Shown: in pieces, positions 16,790-26,406 of the stretch
Numbering within the stretch: position 1 is the first letter of the stretch
How the letters are laid out: each line of letters starts with the position of its first letter
Origin: Streptomyces albofaciens JCM 4342
Lineage (GTDB): Bacteria > Actinomycetota > Actinomycetes > Streptomycetales > Streptomycetaceae
DNA length: 64,000 nucleotides
Assembly: GCF_008634025.1 (NCBI RefSeq)
Contig: NZ_PDCM01000001.1
Coordinates: 3,938,501-4,002,500, forward strand
Reading direction: 5' to 3'
Position numbers and translations under genes: made by a program
The notes under the pieces: generated by a model
The model's input: only the letters and a program-made list of their open reading frames with translations
Database searches by the model: none
What the model was told of the DNA's origin: nothing

Positions 16790-18334
16790 ATGCGCGTCAT
16801 GGCTCAAGTGGCGATGGTCATGAACCTCGACAAGTGCATCGGCTGCCACACCTGCTCGGTCACCTGCAAGCAGACGTGGACCAACCGCACCGGCGTCGAA
16901 TACGCCTGGTTCAACAACGTCGAGACCAAGCCCGGCGTCGGCTACCCCCGCCGCTACGAGGACCAGCGGCAGTGGAAGGGCGGCTGGATGCTGGACCGGC
17001 GCGGACGCCTGGTGCTCCGCTCCGGCGGCCGCCTCAGGCGCCTGGGCTCCCTGTTCTCCAACCCCGACCTGCCGGCCATCGAGGACTACTACGAGCCGGT
17101 CACCTACGACTACGACAACCTCGTCAGCGCCCCGGCCGGCCAGGACGTGCCGGTCGCCCGCCCCCGCTCGGTGCTCACCGGCAAGCCGACCGCCATCACC
17201 TGGGGCGCCAACTGGGAGGACGGCCTGGGCGGCGCGGGCGAGACGGCGGCCGGCGACCCCAACCTGAGCGGCGGCCTGGCCGAGAAGGTGAAGTTCGCCT
17301 TCGAGCAGACCTTCATGTTCCACCTGCCGCGGCTGTGCGAGCACTGCCTCAACCCGGCCTGCGTGTCCGCCTGCCCGTCCGGCGCGATGTACAAGCGGGC
17401 CGAGGACGGCATCGTGCTGGTCGACCAGGACCGCTGCCGCGGCTGGCGGATGTGCGTCACCGCGTGCCCGTACAAGAAGGTCTACGTCAACCACGCCACC
17501 GGCAAGGCCGAGAAGTGCACCTTCTGCTTCCCGCGCATCGAGGCCGGACAGCCCACCGTCTGCTCCGAGACCTGCGTCGGCCGCCTGCGCTACCTCGGCC
17601 TGCTCCTCTACGACGCCGACCGGGTCGGCGAGGCCGCCGCCGTCACGGACGAGAAGGACCTGCTGGACGCCCAGCGGAACGTCTTCCTCGACCCCGCCGA
17701 CCCCGGAGTCCGCTCGGCGGCACGGCTGTCCGGCATCCCCGAGGACTGGATCGACGCGGCCCGCCGCTCGCCCGTACACGCCCTGATCAGCGAGTACAAG
17801 GTGGCCCTGCCGCTGCACCCGGAGTACCGCACCCTGCCCATGGTCTGGTACGTACCGCCGCTGTCCCCGGTCCTCGACGCGGTCGGCGAGGCGGGCGGCG
17901 ACGCCGAGGACCCCGACCACGTCTTCGCCGCCGTCACCCGCCTGCGCATCCCGCTGGACTACTTGGCCAACCTCTTCGCCGCCGGGGACACCGACGTCGT
18001 CGCCGGGGTACTGATGAAGCTGACCGCGCTCCGCAGCCATATGCGCCAGCGCATCCTCGGTGAGCAGGGCGACGAGAGCGCCCTCAAGGCCGTGGGGCTC
18101 ACGCCCGCGCAGGCCGGGGATCTGCACCGGCTGCTGGCCGTCGCCAAGTACGCCGACCGGTACGTGGTCCCCGCCGCCCACAAGGAGGACGCCGCCGCGC
18201 TCAGCGCGATGGAGGACCGCTGCCCCGTGGAGAGCGCGGGCGGCGACCCGTCCGGCACCGACCGCAAGGTCATGCTCGGCATCCCCACGCTGCGGCGACG
18301 GGCCACGGCCTCGGGCGCGGGAGGGACTGCATGA
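16790..18334 (+). CDS. narH: Respiratory nitrate reductase beta (Fe-S) subunit
   Basis: I took the ATG at 16790 because MRVMAQVAMVMNLDKC then aligns without gaps to the start of known NarH proteins; this gives 514 aa. It carries electrons from NarI haem to NarG through three [4Fe-4S] and one [3Fe-4S] cluster. The four cysteine groups are visible: CIGCHTCSVTC, CEHCLNPACVSACPSG, CRGWRMCVTACPYKK (tryptophan in place of the second cysteine, the hallmark of the [3Fe-4S] site) and CTFCFPRIEAGQPTVC. It starts one base after narG and overlaps narJ. Confidence 0.97.
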   Translation: MRVMAQVAMVMNLDKCIGCHTCSVTCKQTWTNRTGVEYAWFNNVETKPGVGYPRRYEDQRQWKGGWMLDRRGRLVLRSGGRLRRLGSLFSNPDLPAIEDYYEPVTYDYDNLVSAPAGQDVPVARPRSVLTGKPTAITWGANWEDGLGGAGETAAGDPNLSGGLAEKVKFAFEQTFMFHLPRLCEHCLNPACVSACPSGAMYKRAEDGIVLVDQDRCRGWRMCVTACPYKKVYVNHATGKAEKCTFCFPRIEAGQPTVCSETCVGRLRYLGLLLYDADRVGEAAAVTDEKDLLDAQRNVFLDPADPGVRSAARLSGIPEDWIDAARRSPVHALISEYKVALPLHPEYRTLPMVWYVPPLSPVLDAVGEAGGDAEDPDHVFAAVTRLRIPLDYLANLFAAGDTDVVAGVLMKLTALRSHMRQRILGEQGDESALKAVGLTPAQAGDLHRLLAVAKYADRYVVPAAHKEDAAALSAMEDRCPVESAGGDPSGTDRKVMLGIPTLRRRATASGAGGTA

Positions 18335-19092
18335 GCACCCTGCGTACCCGCCTCCGCCCGGCATCCGGGCGCCGCGCCCGCCCCGGCCCCGAAGAGCCCG
18401 CACAGCGCGGGCTCCTGCTACGGCTGCTGTCGCTCCTGTTGCAGTACCCGGACGCCGAACTGGCCGGTGAAAGGCCCGCGTTGAGCGCGGCGGTCGACGC
18501 GCTGCCGCCCTCGGCCGCCGCCGGACACCTCGCCGCCTTCACCACCTGGTTCGCGGCCCAGCCGGCCGATGAACTGGAGAGCCACTACGTGGAGGTCTTC
18601 GACCTCCGCCGCAAGAGCAGCCTCTACCTCACCTACTACCTGCACGGCGACACCCGCCGACGCGGCATGGCCCTGCTCGCCCTCGCCCAGACCTACCGGG
18701 CCGCCGGATGGAGCGCCGACAACGGCGAACTCCCCGACCACCTGCCCGTCGTCCTGGAATTCGCCGCCCTGGCCGGGCCGCGCGCCGGAGAAGCGCCGCT
18801 GCGCCGCCACCGGCGCGGCCTGGACCTCATCCACCACGCCCTGACGGACGTGCGCTCCCCCTACGCCGATCTGCTGGCGGCGCTGCTGTCCCTGCTGCCC
18901 CAGGCCACCGACGCCGACCTGGAAGCCGTGGCGAAGCTGGCGGCCGAAGGGCCGCCCGCCGAGGACGTCGGCCTCGACCCGTACAGCGGCACCGGCTTCG
19001 CCCCGCCCGGCACCTTCGTGCCGCCGGCGCCCGCCCCGCCGACCCTCATGCCCCCTCTGACCGGCCCGATGGACCCGGAGGCCCGCCGATGA
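18331..19092 (+). CDS. narJ: Nitrate reductase assembly chaperone
   Basis: This 253-aa protein of the TorD/NarJ family helps insert molybdenum cofactor into NarG before membrane attachment and is not part of the final enzyme. The family core is seen at about residues 30-140: LLSLLLQYPDAEL, ESHYVEVFDLRRKSSLYLTYY, and GDTRRRGMALL, followed by LPDHLPVVLEF. The tail after residue 210 is proline-rich, as in actinobacterial versions. It overlaps narH and narI by 4 bases (ATGA) on both sides. Confidence 0.94.
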   Translation: MSTLRTRLRPASGRRARPGPEEPAQRGLLLRLLSLLLQYPDAELAGERPALSAAVDALPPSAAAGHLAAFTTWFAAQPADELESHYVEVFDLRRKSSLYLTYYLHGDTRRRGMALLALAQTYRAAGWSADNGELPDHLPVVLEFAALAGPRAGEAPLRRHRRGLDLIHHALTDVRSPYADLLAALLSLLPQATDADLEAVAKLAAEGPPAEDVGLDPYSGTGFAPPGTFVPPAPAPPTLMPPLTGPMDPEARR

Positions 19093-19865
19093 GCGCCGCC
19101 AGCAGCCCTCTCACCTCCATGGACGGCACCGACCTGCTGCTGTGGGTCGCCGTCCCCTACGCCTGCCTGGCCGTCTTCGTCGTCGGGCACTTCTGGCGCT
19201 ACCGCAAGGACCAGTTCGGCTGGACCAGCCGCACCAGCCAGCTGCTGGAACACCGGTGGCTGCGCTGGGGCAGCCCGCTGTTCCACCTCGGCGCGTTCGC
19301 CGTGATCGCCGGACACGCGGTGGGCCTGGCCGTCCCCGCGTCCCTGACCGCGAAGGCGGGCGTCAGCGAGCACGCCTATCACACCGTGGCGGTGACCCTC
19401 GGCTCCGCGGCCGGTGCGGCCATGGTGGCGGGACTGGGCATGCTCTGCGCCCGGCGCCTGCTCGCCCCGCGCATCCGCACCCGCACCAGCTCCAGCGACA
19501 AACTGCTCTTCCCGCTGCTGGCCGCCACCGTGCTGCTGGGCATCGCCGCCACCGTCGTCCACAACGTCGCCGGAGGCGGATACGACTACCGATCCACCGT
19601 CTCGGTCTGGTTCCGCGGGCTGTTCCTGCTGCAACCGAAGCCCGAGGCGATCTCCGGCGCGCCCCTCCTGTTCCAGCTGCACGCCCTGAGCGCGTGCCTG
19701 CTCTTCGCGGCCTGGCCCTTCACCCGCCTCGTGCACGTGTGGAGCGCCCCCATCGGCTACCTGCGGCGTCCGTACCTGGTCTACCGCCGCAAGACGGCCG
19801 CTCCGGCGTACGACCGGTCCGCCCCCGCCCGGCGCCGCCCGGCCGGCGCCAAGGCGTCCCGGTGA
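19089..19865 (+). CDS. narI: Respiratory nitrate reductase gamma (cytochrome b) subunit
   Basis: The start is the ATG that overlaps the narJ stop, giving 258 aa. It should be a five-helix membrane protein that oxidises menaquinol and holds two b haems. Candidate haem ligands lie in the HLGAFAVIAGHAVG helix and in the C-terminal QLHALSACLLFAAWPFTRLVHVW helix. The GYLRRPYLVYR end is typical of NarI. The protein ends in an Arg/Ala-rich cytoplasmic tail. A collapsed copy of this same C-terminal region is found at 23.2-23.4 kb. Confidence 0.95.
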   Translation: MSAASSPLTSMDGTDLLLWVAVPYACLAVFVVGHFWRYRKDQFGWTSRTSQLLEHRWLRWGSPLFHLGAFAVIAGHAVGLAVPASLTAKAGVSEHAYHTVAVTLGSAAGAAMVAGLGMLCARRLLAPRIRTRTSSSDKLLFPLLAATVLLGIAATVVHNVAGGGYDYRSTVSVWFRGLFLLQPKPEAISGAPLLFQLHALSACLLFAAWPFTRLVHVWSAPIGYLRRPYLVYRRKTAAPAYDRSAPARRRPAGAKASR

Positions 19866-19975
19866 GGCCGCCCGCCGCACACCCCGGGCGCCGCGCCGCG
19901 GCGGCGCGGCGAGAAATGGCCCGTCTCCTGGTGGGCGGGTTCGATGAAAGTGAAAGACGGGAGCCGTATGGCGTC

Positions 19976-19990
19976 GGGACCCCGGGTCCC
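19976..19990. promoter_or_regulatory. DosR/OsdR-like palindrome upstream of narK
   Basis: GGGACCCCGGGTCCC is a perfect palindrome 42 bases before the narK ATG. It fits the box seen elsewhere in the island (GGGAC-N4-GGTCC). It suggests that narK can be transcribed separately from narGHJI. Confidence 0.45.
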
Positions 19991-20032
19991 GCACCGGACG
20001 GCTCGCGGAACGACTCGACCGAGAGGCACACC

Positions 20033-21280
20033 ATGCGCCCGCTTGAGGCCACCACCGGCGCCACGCAGCCGAGAGCGGCGGATCCCACCTCCCCGGCCGG
20101 CCACCCGTGGGTGATGCTCACGCTGGCCACGGTGGGCTTCGCCGTCAACTTCTGGGCGTGGGCGCTGCTGAGCCCGCTGGGCCCGCGCTTCAAGGAGACC
20201 CTGGCGCTCAGCTCGTTCGAGCAGTCCCTGCTGGTGGCGGTGCCGGTGGTGGTGGGCTCGCTGGGGCGCATCCCGGTGGGCGCGCTGACCGACCGGTTCG
20301 GCGGCCGCGTGATGTTCCCCCTGGTGTCCGTCGCGACCATCGTGCCCGTGCTCTACCTGGGGTTGGCCGGTCACTCCTCGCTGATCGCCCTGCTGGTCGG
20401 CGGGTTCTTCCTGGGCATCGGGGGCACCGCCTTCGCCGTCGGCGTGCCGTTCGTCAACCGCTGGTTCCCGCCGGAGCGGCGCGGGATGGCGATCGGTGTC
20501 TTCGGCGTGGGCATGGGCGGCACCGCCATCAGCGCGCTGACCACCGTCAAGCTGGTCGACGCGCACGGCATGGCCAACCCGTTCCTGATCACCGCCGCGG
20601 TGCTCGCCGTCTACGCCGTGCTGGCCGCCGTACTGCTGCGGGACGCGCCCGGCCGTACCGTACCGGCCGAGCCGCTGGCCCGCCGTCTCGCCGACACCGC
20701 CCGTCTGCCCGTCACCTGGCAGGCGTCCGCCCTGTACGCCGTGGCGTTCGGCGGCTATGTCGCCTTCTCGGTCTACCTGCCGACCTATCTGAAGACCGGT
20801 TACGGGCTCGGCCAGGCCGACGCCGCCAACCGGATGGCCGGCTTCGTCCTGCTGGCGGTGGCCATGCGCCCGGTCGGCGGCTGGCTGTCGGACCGGGTGG
20901 GCTCGGTCCGCGTGCTCGCCGGGTCCCTGGCGGTCGTCGTCGTGGGTGCCGCCGTGCAGGCGGCGACCCCGCCGCTCGCTCCGGTGGGCACCATCGCCTT
21001 CCTGGCGATGGCCGCCGCGCTCGGCGCGGGCAGCGGCGCGACCTTCGCGCTGGTGGCCCTGCTGGCCCCGGCGAACAAGGTCGGCTCGGTCACCGGTGTC
21101 GTCGGTGCCGCGGGCGGGCTGGGCGGCTTCGTCCCCCCGCTCGTCATGGGCGCGATCTTCAGCGCCTCCGGGAGCTACGCCCTCGGTCTGCTCCTGCTCG
21201 CCCTGGTCTCGGCCGCCGCCCTGGCCTTCACCGTCACCCGGGTGCGGCGGGCCGCCGCTTCCGAGGGCACCTCACCGTGA
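20033..21280 (+). CDS. narK: Nitrate/nitrite MFS transporter
   Basis: ATG at 20033, with GAGAGG upstream, gives 415 aa; longer in-frame starts run back into narI. It is a 12-helix MFS protein of the nitrate/nitrite porter group. The NarK features are FAVNFWAWALLSPLGPRF in helix 1, the loop GALTDRFGGR, and glycine-rich helices GGFFLGIGGTAFAVGVPFVNRWFPPERRG and AAGGLGGFVPP. It would import nitrate and/or export nitrite for the adjacent reductase. It follows narI by 167 bases, and the intervening region has its own candidate regulatory palindrome. Confidence 0.92.
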   Translation: MRPLEATTGATQPRAADPTSPAGHPWVMLTLATVGFAVNFWAWALLSPLGPRFKETLALSSFEQSLLVAVPVVVGSLGRIPVGALTDRFGGRVMFPLVSVATIVPVLYLGLAGHSSLIALLVGGFFLGIGGTAFAVGVPFVNRWFPPERRGMAIGVFGVGMGGTAISALTTVKLVDAHGMANPFLITAAVLAVYAVLAAVLLRDAPGRTVPAEPLARRLADTARLPVTWQASALYAVAFGGYVAFSVYLPTYLKTGYGLGQADAANRMAGFVLLAVAMRPVGGWLSDRVGSVRVLAGSLAVVVVGAAVQAATPPLAPVGTIAFLAMAAALGAGSGATFALVALLAPANKVGSVTGVVGAAGGLGGFVPPLVMGAIFSASGSYALGLLLLALVSAAALAFTVTRVRRAAASEGTSP

Positions 21281-21360
21281 TGGTGCAACCGGCCCGGTGA
21301 AATCTCAGCAGGTTCGGATCACGGCGCCCTGAGGCGCCCTCAGAAAGGCAGCGCGGCCCG

Positions 21361-22890
21361 ATGAACGCATCCACCACCCCGCACCTCCGCCCCTCCGCCC
21401 TCCCCTCACCCTCCGCCCCGGGGCCGGGGGAGACGCGGCCGCACATCGTGGTCGTGGGCGGCGGCATCGCCGGACTGACCGCTGCCGCCCGCCTCAGCGG
21501 CGCGGCGGGCGGCAGCGGTTCCGGCGCGCGGGTGACGCTGCTGGAGTCCGCCGGGCGGCTCGGCGGCAAACTCCTGTGCGGAGAGGTCGGCGGCGTCCCG
21601 GTGGACCTGGGGGCCGAGTCGGTGTTCGCACGGCAGCCGTCCGCCGTGGAACTGGCCAGGGCAGTCGGACTGGGGGAGGAACTGGAGTCCCCGGCCACGG
21701 TGGAGGCCGCACTGTGGACCCGCGGCGCGCTCCGCCCCCTGCCCCGCGGCCACATCATGGGCATCCCCGCCGACCTCGATTCCCTGGCCGCTTGCGGGGT
21801 GCTGTCCGCCGACGGTCTCGCACGCGCCCGCGAGGACCTGACGCTCCCGCGTACGGATGTGGGCGACGACATCACCGTCGGCCGGTACGTGGCCGCCCGG
21901 CTGGGACGCGAAGTCGTCGACCGGCTCGTCGAGCCTCTCCTCGGCGGCGTGTACGCCGGGCACGCCGACCGCATCTCCCTGCGCGCCGCCCTGCCACAGC
22001 TGCTCCCCGTCGCCCGCGAGGAGCGGTCCCTGCTCGAAGGCATCCGCCGCATGCGGACACCGGCCCCCGGTGGCGCACGGCCCGAGGCGTCACAGCCCGG
22101 GGCGGCCGTGCCCCCGTTCCGGAGCGTACGGGGCGGACTGGGACGGCTGCCCCTGGCCGTCGCCCAGGCGTGCCGGGCCGCGGGGGTGGACATCCGCACC
22201 GCCACCGCCGCCCGCACGCTGCGCGGCACCGGGCACGGATGGCGGCTGACCGTACGGGACGCTTCGGGCGAGCACCGGATCGACGCCGACGCGGTGGTGC
22301 TCGCCGTACCCGCGCCCGCCGCCGCCCGGCTGCTGGCCGACGAGGTCCCGGCCGCGGCCGCCGCGCTGCGCGCCGTCGAGTACGCGGACATGGCCCTGGT
22401 CACCCTGGTCTTCGACCGCGCCGACCTGCCCGGCGAACTGCCGGGCAGCGGCCTCCTGGTCCCGCCGGTGGACGGGCGGGTCATCAAGGCGGCCACGTTC
22501 CTGAGCGGCAAATGGGCGTGGCCGGGCCGGTGCGCGCCCGGCAAGGTGGTGGTGCGCACGTCCGTCGGCCGGTACGGGGAGGACACCGCCCTGCGCCTCG
22601 ACGACACGGAACTGATCACCCGTTCACTGGCCGAGCTGGCCGGGGCGACCGGCCTGGCGGCCGTACCGTACGCCAGTGCCGTCACCCGCTGGGCCACCGG
22701 CCTGCCGCAGTACACCGTCGGCCACACCGACCGGATCGCCCGTGTGCGGGAGCACCTCGGACGGCTCGGCACGCTGGCGGTCTGCGGGGCCGCCTACGAC
22801 GGTGTCGGCATCACCAGCTGCGTGGACGGCGCCGGGCGGGCGGCCGAGGCGGTCACGGCATCGCTCGGCGCCCGCCGCCCCCAAGGATGA
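21361..22890 (+). CDS. hemY: Protoporphyrinogen/coproporphyrinogen III oxidase (HemY/CgoX type)
   Basis: The 509-aa FAD enzyme opens with a dinucleotide fold at about residues 28-45 (VVVGGGIAGLTAA), then RLGGKL and VDLGAESVF. The middle has LPRGHIMGIP and VEPLLGGVYAGHADRISLRAALP, typical of HemY. The end carries VCGAAYDGVGITSCVDGAGRAAE. In actinobacteria this enzyme is known to act mainly as an oxygen-dependent coproporphyrinogen III oxidase in the coproporphyrin haem route. Placed after narK, it may raise haem supply for NarI. A GAAAGG element lies 11 bases before the ATG. Its oxygen need is odd for a hypoxia island. Confidence 0.88.
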   Translation: MNASTTPHLRPSALPSPSAPGPGETRPHIVVVGGGIAGLTAAARLSGAAGGSGSGARVTLLESAGRLGGKLLCGEVGGVPVDLGAESVFARQPSAVELARAVGLGEELESPATVEAALWTRGALRPLPRGHIMGIPADLDSLAACGVLSADGLARAREDLTLPRTDVGDDITVGRYVAARLGREVVDRLVEPLLGGVYAGHADRISLRAALPQLLPVAREERSLLEGIRRMRTPAPGGARPEASQPGAAVPPFRSVRGGLGRLPLAVAQACRAAGVDIRTATAARTLRGTGHGWRLTVRDASGEHRIDADAVVLAVPAPAAARLLADEVPAAAAALRAVEYADMALVTLVFDRADLPGELPGSGLLVPPVDGRVIKAATFLSGKWAWPGRCAPGKVVVRTSVGRYGEDTALRLDDTELITRSLAELAGATGLAAVPYASAVTRWATGLPQYTVGHTDRIARVREHLGRLGTLAVCGAAYDGVGITSCVDGAGRAAEAVTASLGARRPQG

Positions 22891-23014
22891 GGAGATCTGG
22901 CGCCCCGCTCATGGTGCGGTAGCCCCGCTTTGCGTGGAAAGTGACCCTGAAGCCGTTCGCGGTGGACCGATCACGATCCGAACGGGCAGGCCGGCCCGGG
23001 AGCGGAGTGGCGCG

Positions 23015-23451
23015 GTGAGTACGAGCACCCGTCCGCAGCGACGCGCGGGCATGGACGGCCCGCTGGCCGAGGCGCTGCTGGGCAGCCGCCGCTTCTTCAC
23101 CCGCGCCCGGGTGTCGGACGACGGGCGCGCGCTGTCGCGCACCGGCGTAGCGCTGGGCACCGTCGCCGGCCTGTGCGCGGGGCTACGAACTACCGCACCA
23201 CCATCTCCCCCTGGTTCCGGTCGGTGCTCTCCCTCCGGCCCGACCCCGCGCCGATGACCGGTGTGCCGCCGCTGTACCAGCTGCACGCGCTCAGCGCGCC
23301 GGCCCTGTTCGCCGCGTGGCCGTTCACCCGGCTCGTGCACATGCTCACCGCGCCCCTGGGCTACCTCACCCGCCCGTACATCGTCTACCGCGGCCGCGAC
23401 GCGCGGCTGGGCACGCGCGCTCCCCGGCGGGGGTGGGAACGCATCCGCTGA
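23015..23451 (+). pseudogene. Collapsed second nar operon: narG 5' end joined to narI 3' end
   Basis: A GTG at 23015 opens a frame that reads about 45 residues like the start of NarG (ALLGSRRFFTRARVSDDGRAL, compare LNRREVSEDGRAV in the intact narG). It then breaks. In a shifted frame from about 23186 the DNA encodes the end of NarI: NYRTTISPWFRSVL, LYQLHALSAPALFAAWPFTR and GYLTRPYIVYR. An internal deletion of most of narG, all of narH and narJ, and the start of narI best explains this. An extra G near 23183 adds a frameshift next to the junction. It is a relic, not a working gene. Confidence 0.85.
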
Positions 23452-23531
23452 ACGGCCGCCACGATCCCGGCGGGCGGCGGGAAACCCGTCGTGGCCGCCG
23501 CAGTGAACCGCGGACCAACGGACCGCTGCCG

Positions 23532-23545
23532 GGGACCTTCGGACC
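23532..23545. promoter_or_regulatory. DosR/OsdR-like box upstream of adhE
   Basis: GGGACCTTCGGACC (followed by CCC) lies 119 bases before the adhE ATG, in the gap after the nar relic. It has the same GGGAC-N4-GGNCC layout as the other boxes of the island. Confidence 0.5.
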
Positions 23546-23664
23546 CCCCGGAGGCGGGTTGCGCGGTACGAAGCTGGAGGCGAACCGCACAACGAGACCC
23601 CCGTGCGACCGGGCCGGTCACGGCCCACCGGCCGGCCCGGGTGCCCGGGAGGAAGAGGTGGCCC

Positions 23665-26343
23665 ATGAACCGGGTGAAGACCGAAGCGCGACCGACGGCC
23701 AAGAAGGCGTCTGCGAGGACGACGGCGCCCTCCGAACCGGACGTGGCCGTGGGCAGGCTGGTGGACAACGCGGTCAAGGCGCTCGCCGACTACGAGCACT
23801 ACACCCAGGAGCAGGTCGACCACATCGTCGCCAAGGCGTCGGTCGCCGCGCTCGACCGGCACACCGCGCTGGCCCGGCTCGCGGTGGAGGAGACCGGCCG
23901 CGGTGTGTTCGAGGACAAGGCGGCCAAGAACATGTTCGCCTGTGAACACGTGACGCACAGCATGGCGCGGGTCCGGACGGTCGGCGTGGTCTCCCGGGAC
24001 GACATCGACGGGATGATCGAGATCGCCGAGCCGGTCGGCGTGGTGTGTGCCGTCACGCCGGTCACCAACCCGACGTCCACCACCATCTTCAAGGCGCTGC
24101 TCGCCCTGAAGACCCGCAACCCCATCGTGTTCGCGTTCCACCCCTCGGCGCAGCGGTGCAGCGCCGAGGCCGCGCGCATCGTGCGGGACGCCGCCGTCGC
24201 CGCGGGCGCGCCCCAGCACTGCGTGCAGTGGATCGAAGCGCCGTCCATCGAGGCCACCGGCCTGCTGATGCACCACCCCGGCGTCGCGATGATCCTCGCG
24301 ACCGGCGGCAACGGCATGGTCAAGGCCGCCTACTCGGCGGGCAAGCCCGCGGTGGGCGTCGGCGCCGGCAACGTGCCGGCCTATGTGCACCGCAGCGCCG
24401 ACCTGCGGCGGGCGGTCAACGACCTGGTCCTGTCCAAGTCCTTCGACAACGGCATGATCTGCGCCTCGGAACAGGCGGTCATCCTCGACGACGGGATCTA
24501 CGACGAGGCACTGGGCCACTTCCGTACCCTGCACGCGCACCTGGCCACGGCCGAGGAGAAGCGGAAGCTGGAGACCTACCTCTTTCCCGCCGCCCCGGCG
24601 GGCGGTGAGCCCAGGGTCAACCCGGCGGCCGTCGGGCAGAGCCCGGCGTGGATCGCCGAACAGGCCGGTTTCACGGTCCCGGCGGACACCTCCCTCATCC
24701 TCGCCGAGGCGAGCGGGGTGGGTCCGCACGAACCCCTCACCAGGGAGAAGCTCTGCCCGGTGCTGACGGTGCTGCGCGCCGGCTCGACCGAAGAGGGCTT
24801 CGGCCTGGCGGCCGGCATGGTCGCCTTCCACGGGCAGGGCCACAGCGCCGTCATCCACACCGGGGACCCGTCGCTCGCCGAGGACTACGGGCGCCGGATG
24901 AAGACGGTGCGCATCCTGGTCAACGCCCCCTCCTCGCAGGGCGCCATAGGCGGCATCTACAACCGCCTGCTGCCCTCGCTGACCCTCGGCTGCGGTTCCT
25001 GGGGCAGCACCTCGGTCTCCGACAACGTCTCCGCCGCCCAGCTCCTGAACGTCAAGCGGGTCACCACCCGGCAGAACAACATGCAGTGGTTCAAGGTTCC
25101 CCCGAAGATCTACTTCGAGCCGCAGGCCATCCGCTACCTCACCTCGATGCCGGACGTGCGCCGGGTCACCGTGGTGACCGACGCGACCATGACCCGCCTC
25201 GGTTACGTCAACCGTGTCACCCAGGTCCTCAACCAGCGCCGCGAGCCGGTGACCATCCAGGTCATCGACGATGTGGAGCCCGAGCCGAGCATCGACTCCG
25301 TACAGCACGGCGCCGCCCTGATGCGCGCCTTCCGGCCCGACACCATCATCGCGCTGGGCGGCGGCTCCCCCATGGACGCGGCCAAGGTCATGTGGCTGCT
25401 GTACGAACAGCCGGACATCGACTTCTCCGACATGCGGCAGAAGTTCTCCGACATCCGCAAGCGCGCCTTCCGCTTCCCCGCCCTGGGCGCGCACGCCCGG
25501 CTGGTCTGCGTTCCCACCACCTCGGGCACCGGCGCGGAGGTCACCCCCTTCGCGGTCATCTCCGACCCCGCCACCGGCAAGAAGTACCCGCTGGCCGACT
25601 ACGCCCTCACCCCCAGCGTGGCCATCATCGACCCGGTCCTGACCGCGGAACTGCCCGCTGCGCTCGCCGCCGACAGCGGCTTCGACGCCCTCACCCACGC
25701 CACCGAGGCGTATGTGTCGGTGTACGCCAACGACTACACCGACGGCCTCGCGCTGCACGCGATCAAGCTCGTCTTCGAGAACCTGGAGGCGTCGGTGACC
25801 GGCGGCGACGCCCGGCGCAAGGCCCGCGCACGGGAGAAGATGCACAACGCCGCCACGATCGCGGGCATGGCCTTCGGCAACGCGTTCCTGGGCATCGTGC
25901 ACGCCATGTCGCACACCCTCGGCGCCACCTTCCACATCGCCCACGGACGCACCAACGCGATCCTGATGCCGCATGTCATCCGCTACAACGGCACCGTCCC
26001 CGCGAAGCTCACCGGCTGGCCGAAGTACGAGAGCTACCGGGCGCCCGAACGCTTCCAGGACATCGCCCGGGCCCTGGGGCTGCCGGCGTCCACCCCGGCC
26101 GAAGGCGTCGCCTCCTACGCCGCCGCGGTCGAACGGCTGCGCGAGGCCGTCGGCATCGAACCGTCCTTCCAGGCGCTGGGCGTCGACGAGCGGGCCTTCA
26201 TCACCGCCCTCCCGCAGCAGGCCCTGAACGCCTACGAGGACCAGTGCGCCCCGGCCAACCCGCGGATGCCCATGCTCGACGACATGGCGGACATCATGCG
26301 TTCGGCCTATTACGGCGCGGAGGGCAGGCCGGCCACCGCCTGA
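23665..26343 (+). CDS. adhE: Bifunctional aldehyde-alcohol dehydrogenase
   Basis: This 892-aa protein has the AdhE two-domain build. The N-terminal CoA-acylating acetaldehyde dehydrogenase (about residues 30-460) has the nucleophile Cys266 in GMICASEQ. The C-terminal iron alcohol dehydrogenase (about 475-885) has GGGSPMDAAKVMW, PTTSGTGAEVTPFAV and the metal-binding FLGIVHAMSHTLGATFHIAHG run. It converts acetyl-CoA to ethanol, consuming two NADH. The ATG has a GGAGGAAGAGG purine run about 5 bases upstream. Together with pflB it provides a way to dispose of reducing power without oxygen. Its N-terminal extension is basic and about 25 residues longer than in enteric AdhE. Confidence 0.96.
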   Translation: MNRVKTEARPTAKKASARTTAPSEPDVAVGRLVDNAVKALADYEHYTQEQVDHIVAKASVAALDRHTALARLAVEETGRGVFEDKAAKNMFACEHVTHSMARVRTVGVVSRDDIDGMIEIAEPVGVVCAVTPVTNPTSTTIFKALLALKTRNPIVFAFHPSAQRCSAEAARIVRDAAVAAGAPQHCVQWIEAPSIEATGLLMHHPGVAMILATGGNGMVKAAYSAGKPAVGVGAGNVPAYVHRSADLRRAVNDLVLSKSFDNGMICASEQAVILDDGIYDEALGHFRTLHAHLATAEEKRKLETYLFPAAPAGGEPRVNPAAVGQSPAWIAEQAGFTVPADTSLILAEASGVGPHEPLTREKLCPVLTVLRAGSTEEGFGLAAGMVAFHGQGHSAVIHTGDPSLAEDYGRRMKTVRILVNAPSSQGAIGGIYNRLLPSLTLGCGSWGSTSVSDNVSAAQLLNVKRVTTRQNNMQWFKVPPKIYFEPQAIRYLTSMPDVRRVTVVTDATMTRLGYVNRVTQVLNQRREPVTIQVIDDVEPEPSIDSVQHGAALMRAFRPDTIIALGGGSPMDAAKVMWLLYEQPDIDFSDMRQKFSDIRKRAFRFPALGAHARLVCVPTTSGTGAEVTPFAVISDPATGKKYPLADYALTPSVAIIDPVLTAELPAALAADSGFDALTHATEAYVSVYANDYTDGLALHAIKLVFENLEASVTGGDARRKARAREKMHNAATIAGMAFGNAFLGIVHAMSHTLGATFHIAHGRTNAILMPHVIRYNGTVPAKLTGWPKYESYRAPERFQDIARALGLPASTPAEGVASYAAAVERLREAVGIEPSFQALGVDERAFITALPQQALNAYEDQCAPANPRMPMLDDMADIMRSAYYGAEGRPATA

Positions 26344-26406
26344 CAGGCCCCGCAGCGCCCACCGGACGGAACCGGAGAGCAGGAGAAGACGTTCGACCGG
26401 GAAGAA

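Noticed and set aside
12931..16800. Very long open frame on the minus strand opposite narG
   Set aside because: It mirrors the third-position GC bias of narG and encodes a low-complexity Gly/Val/Arg protein with no domain; narG is certain.
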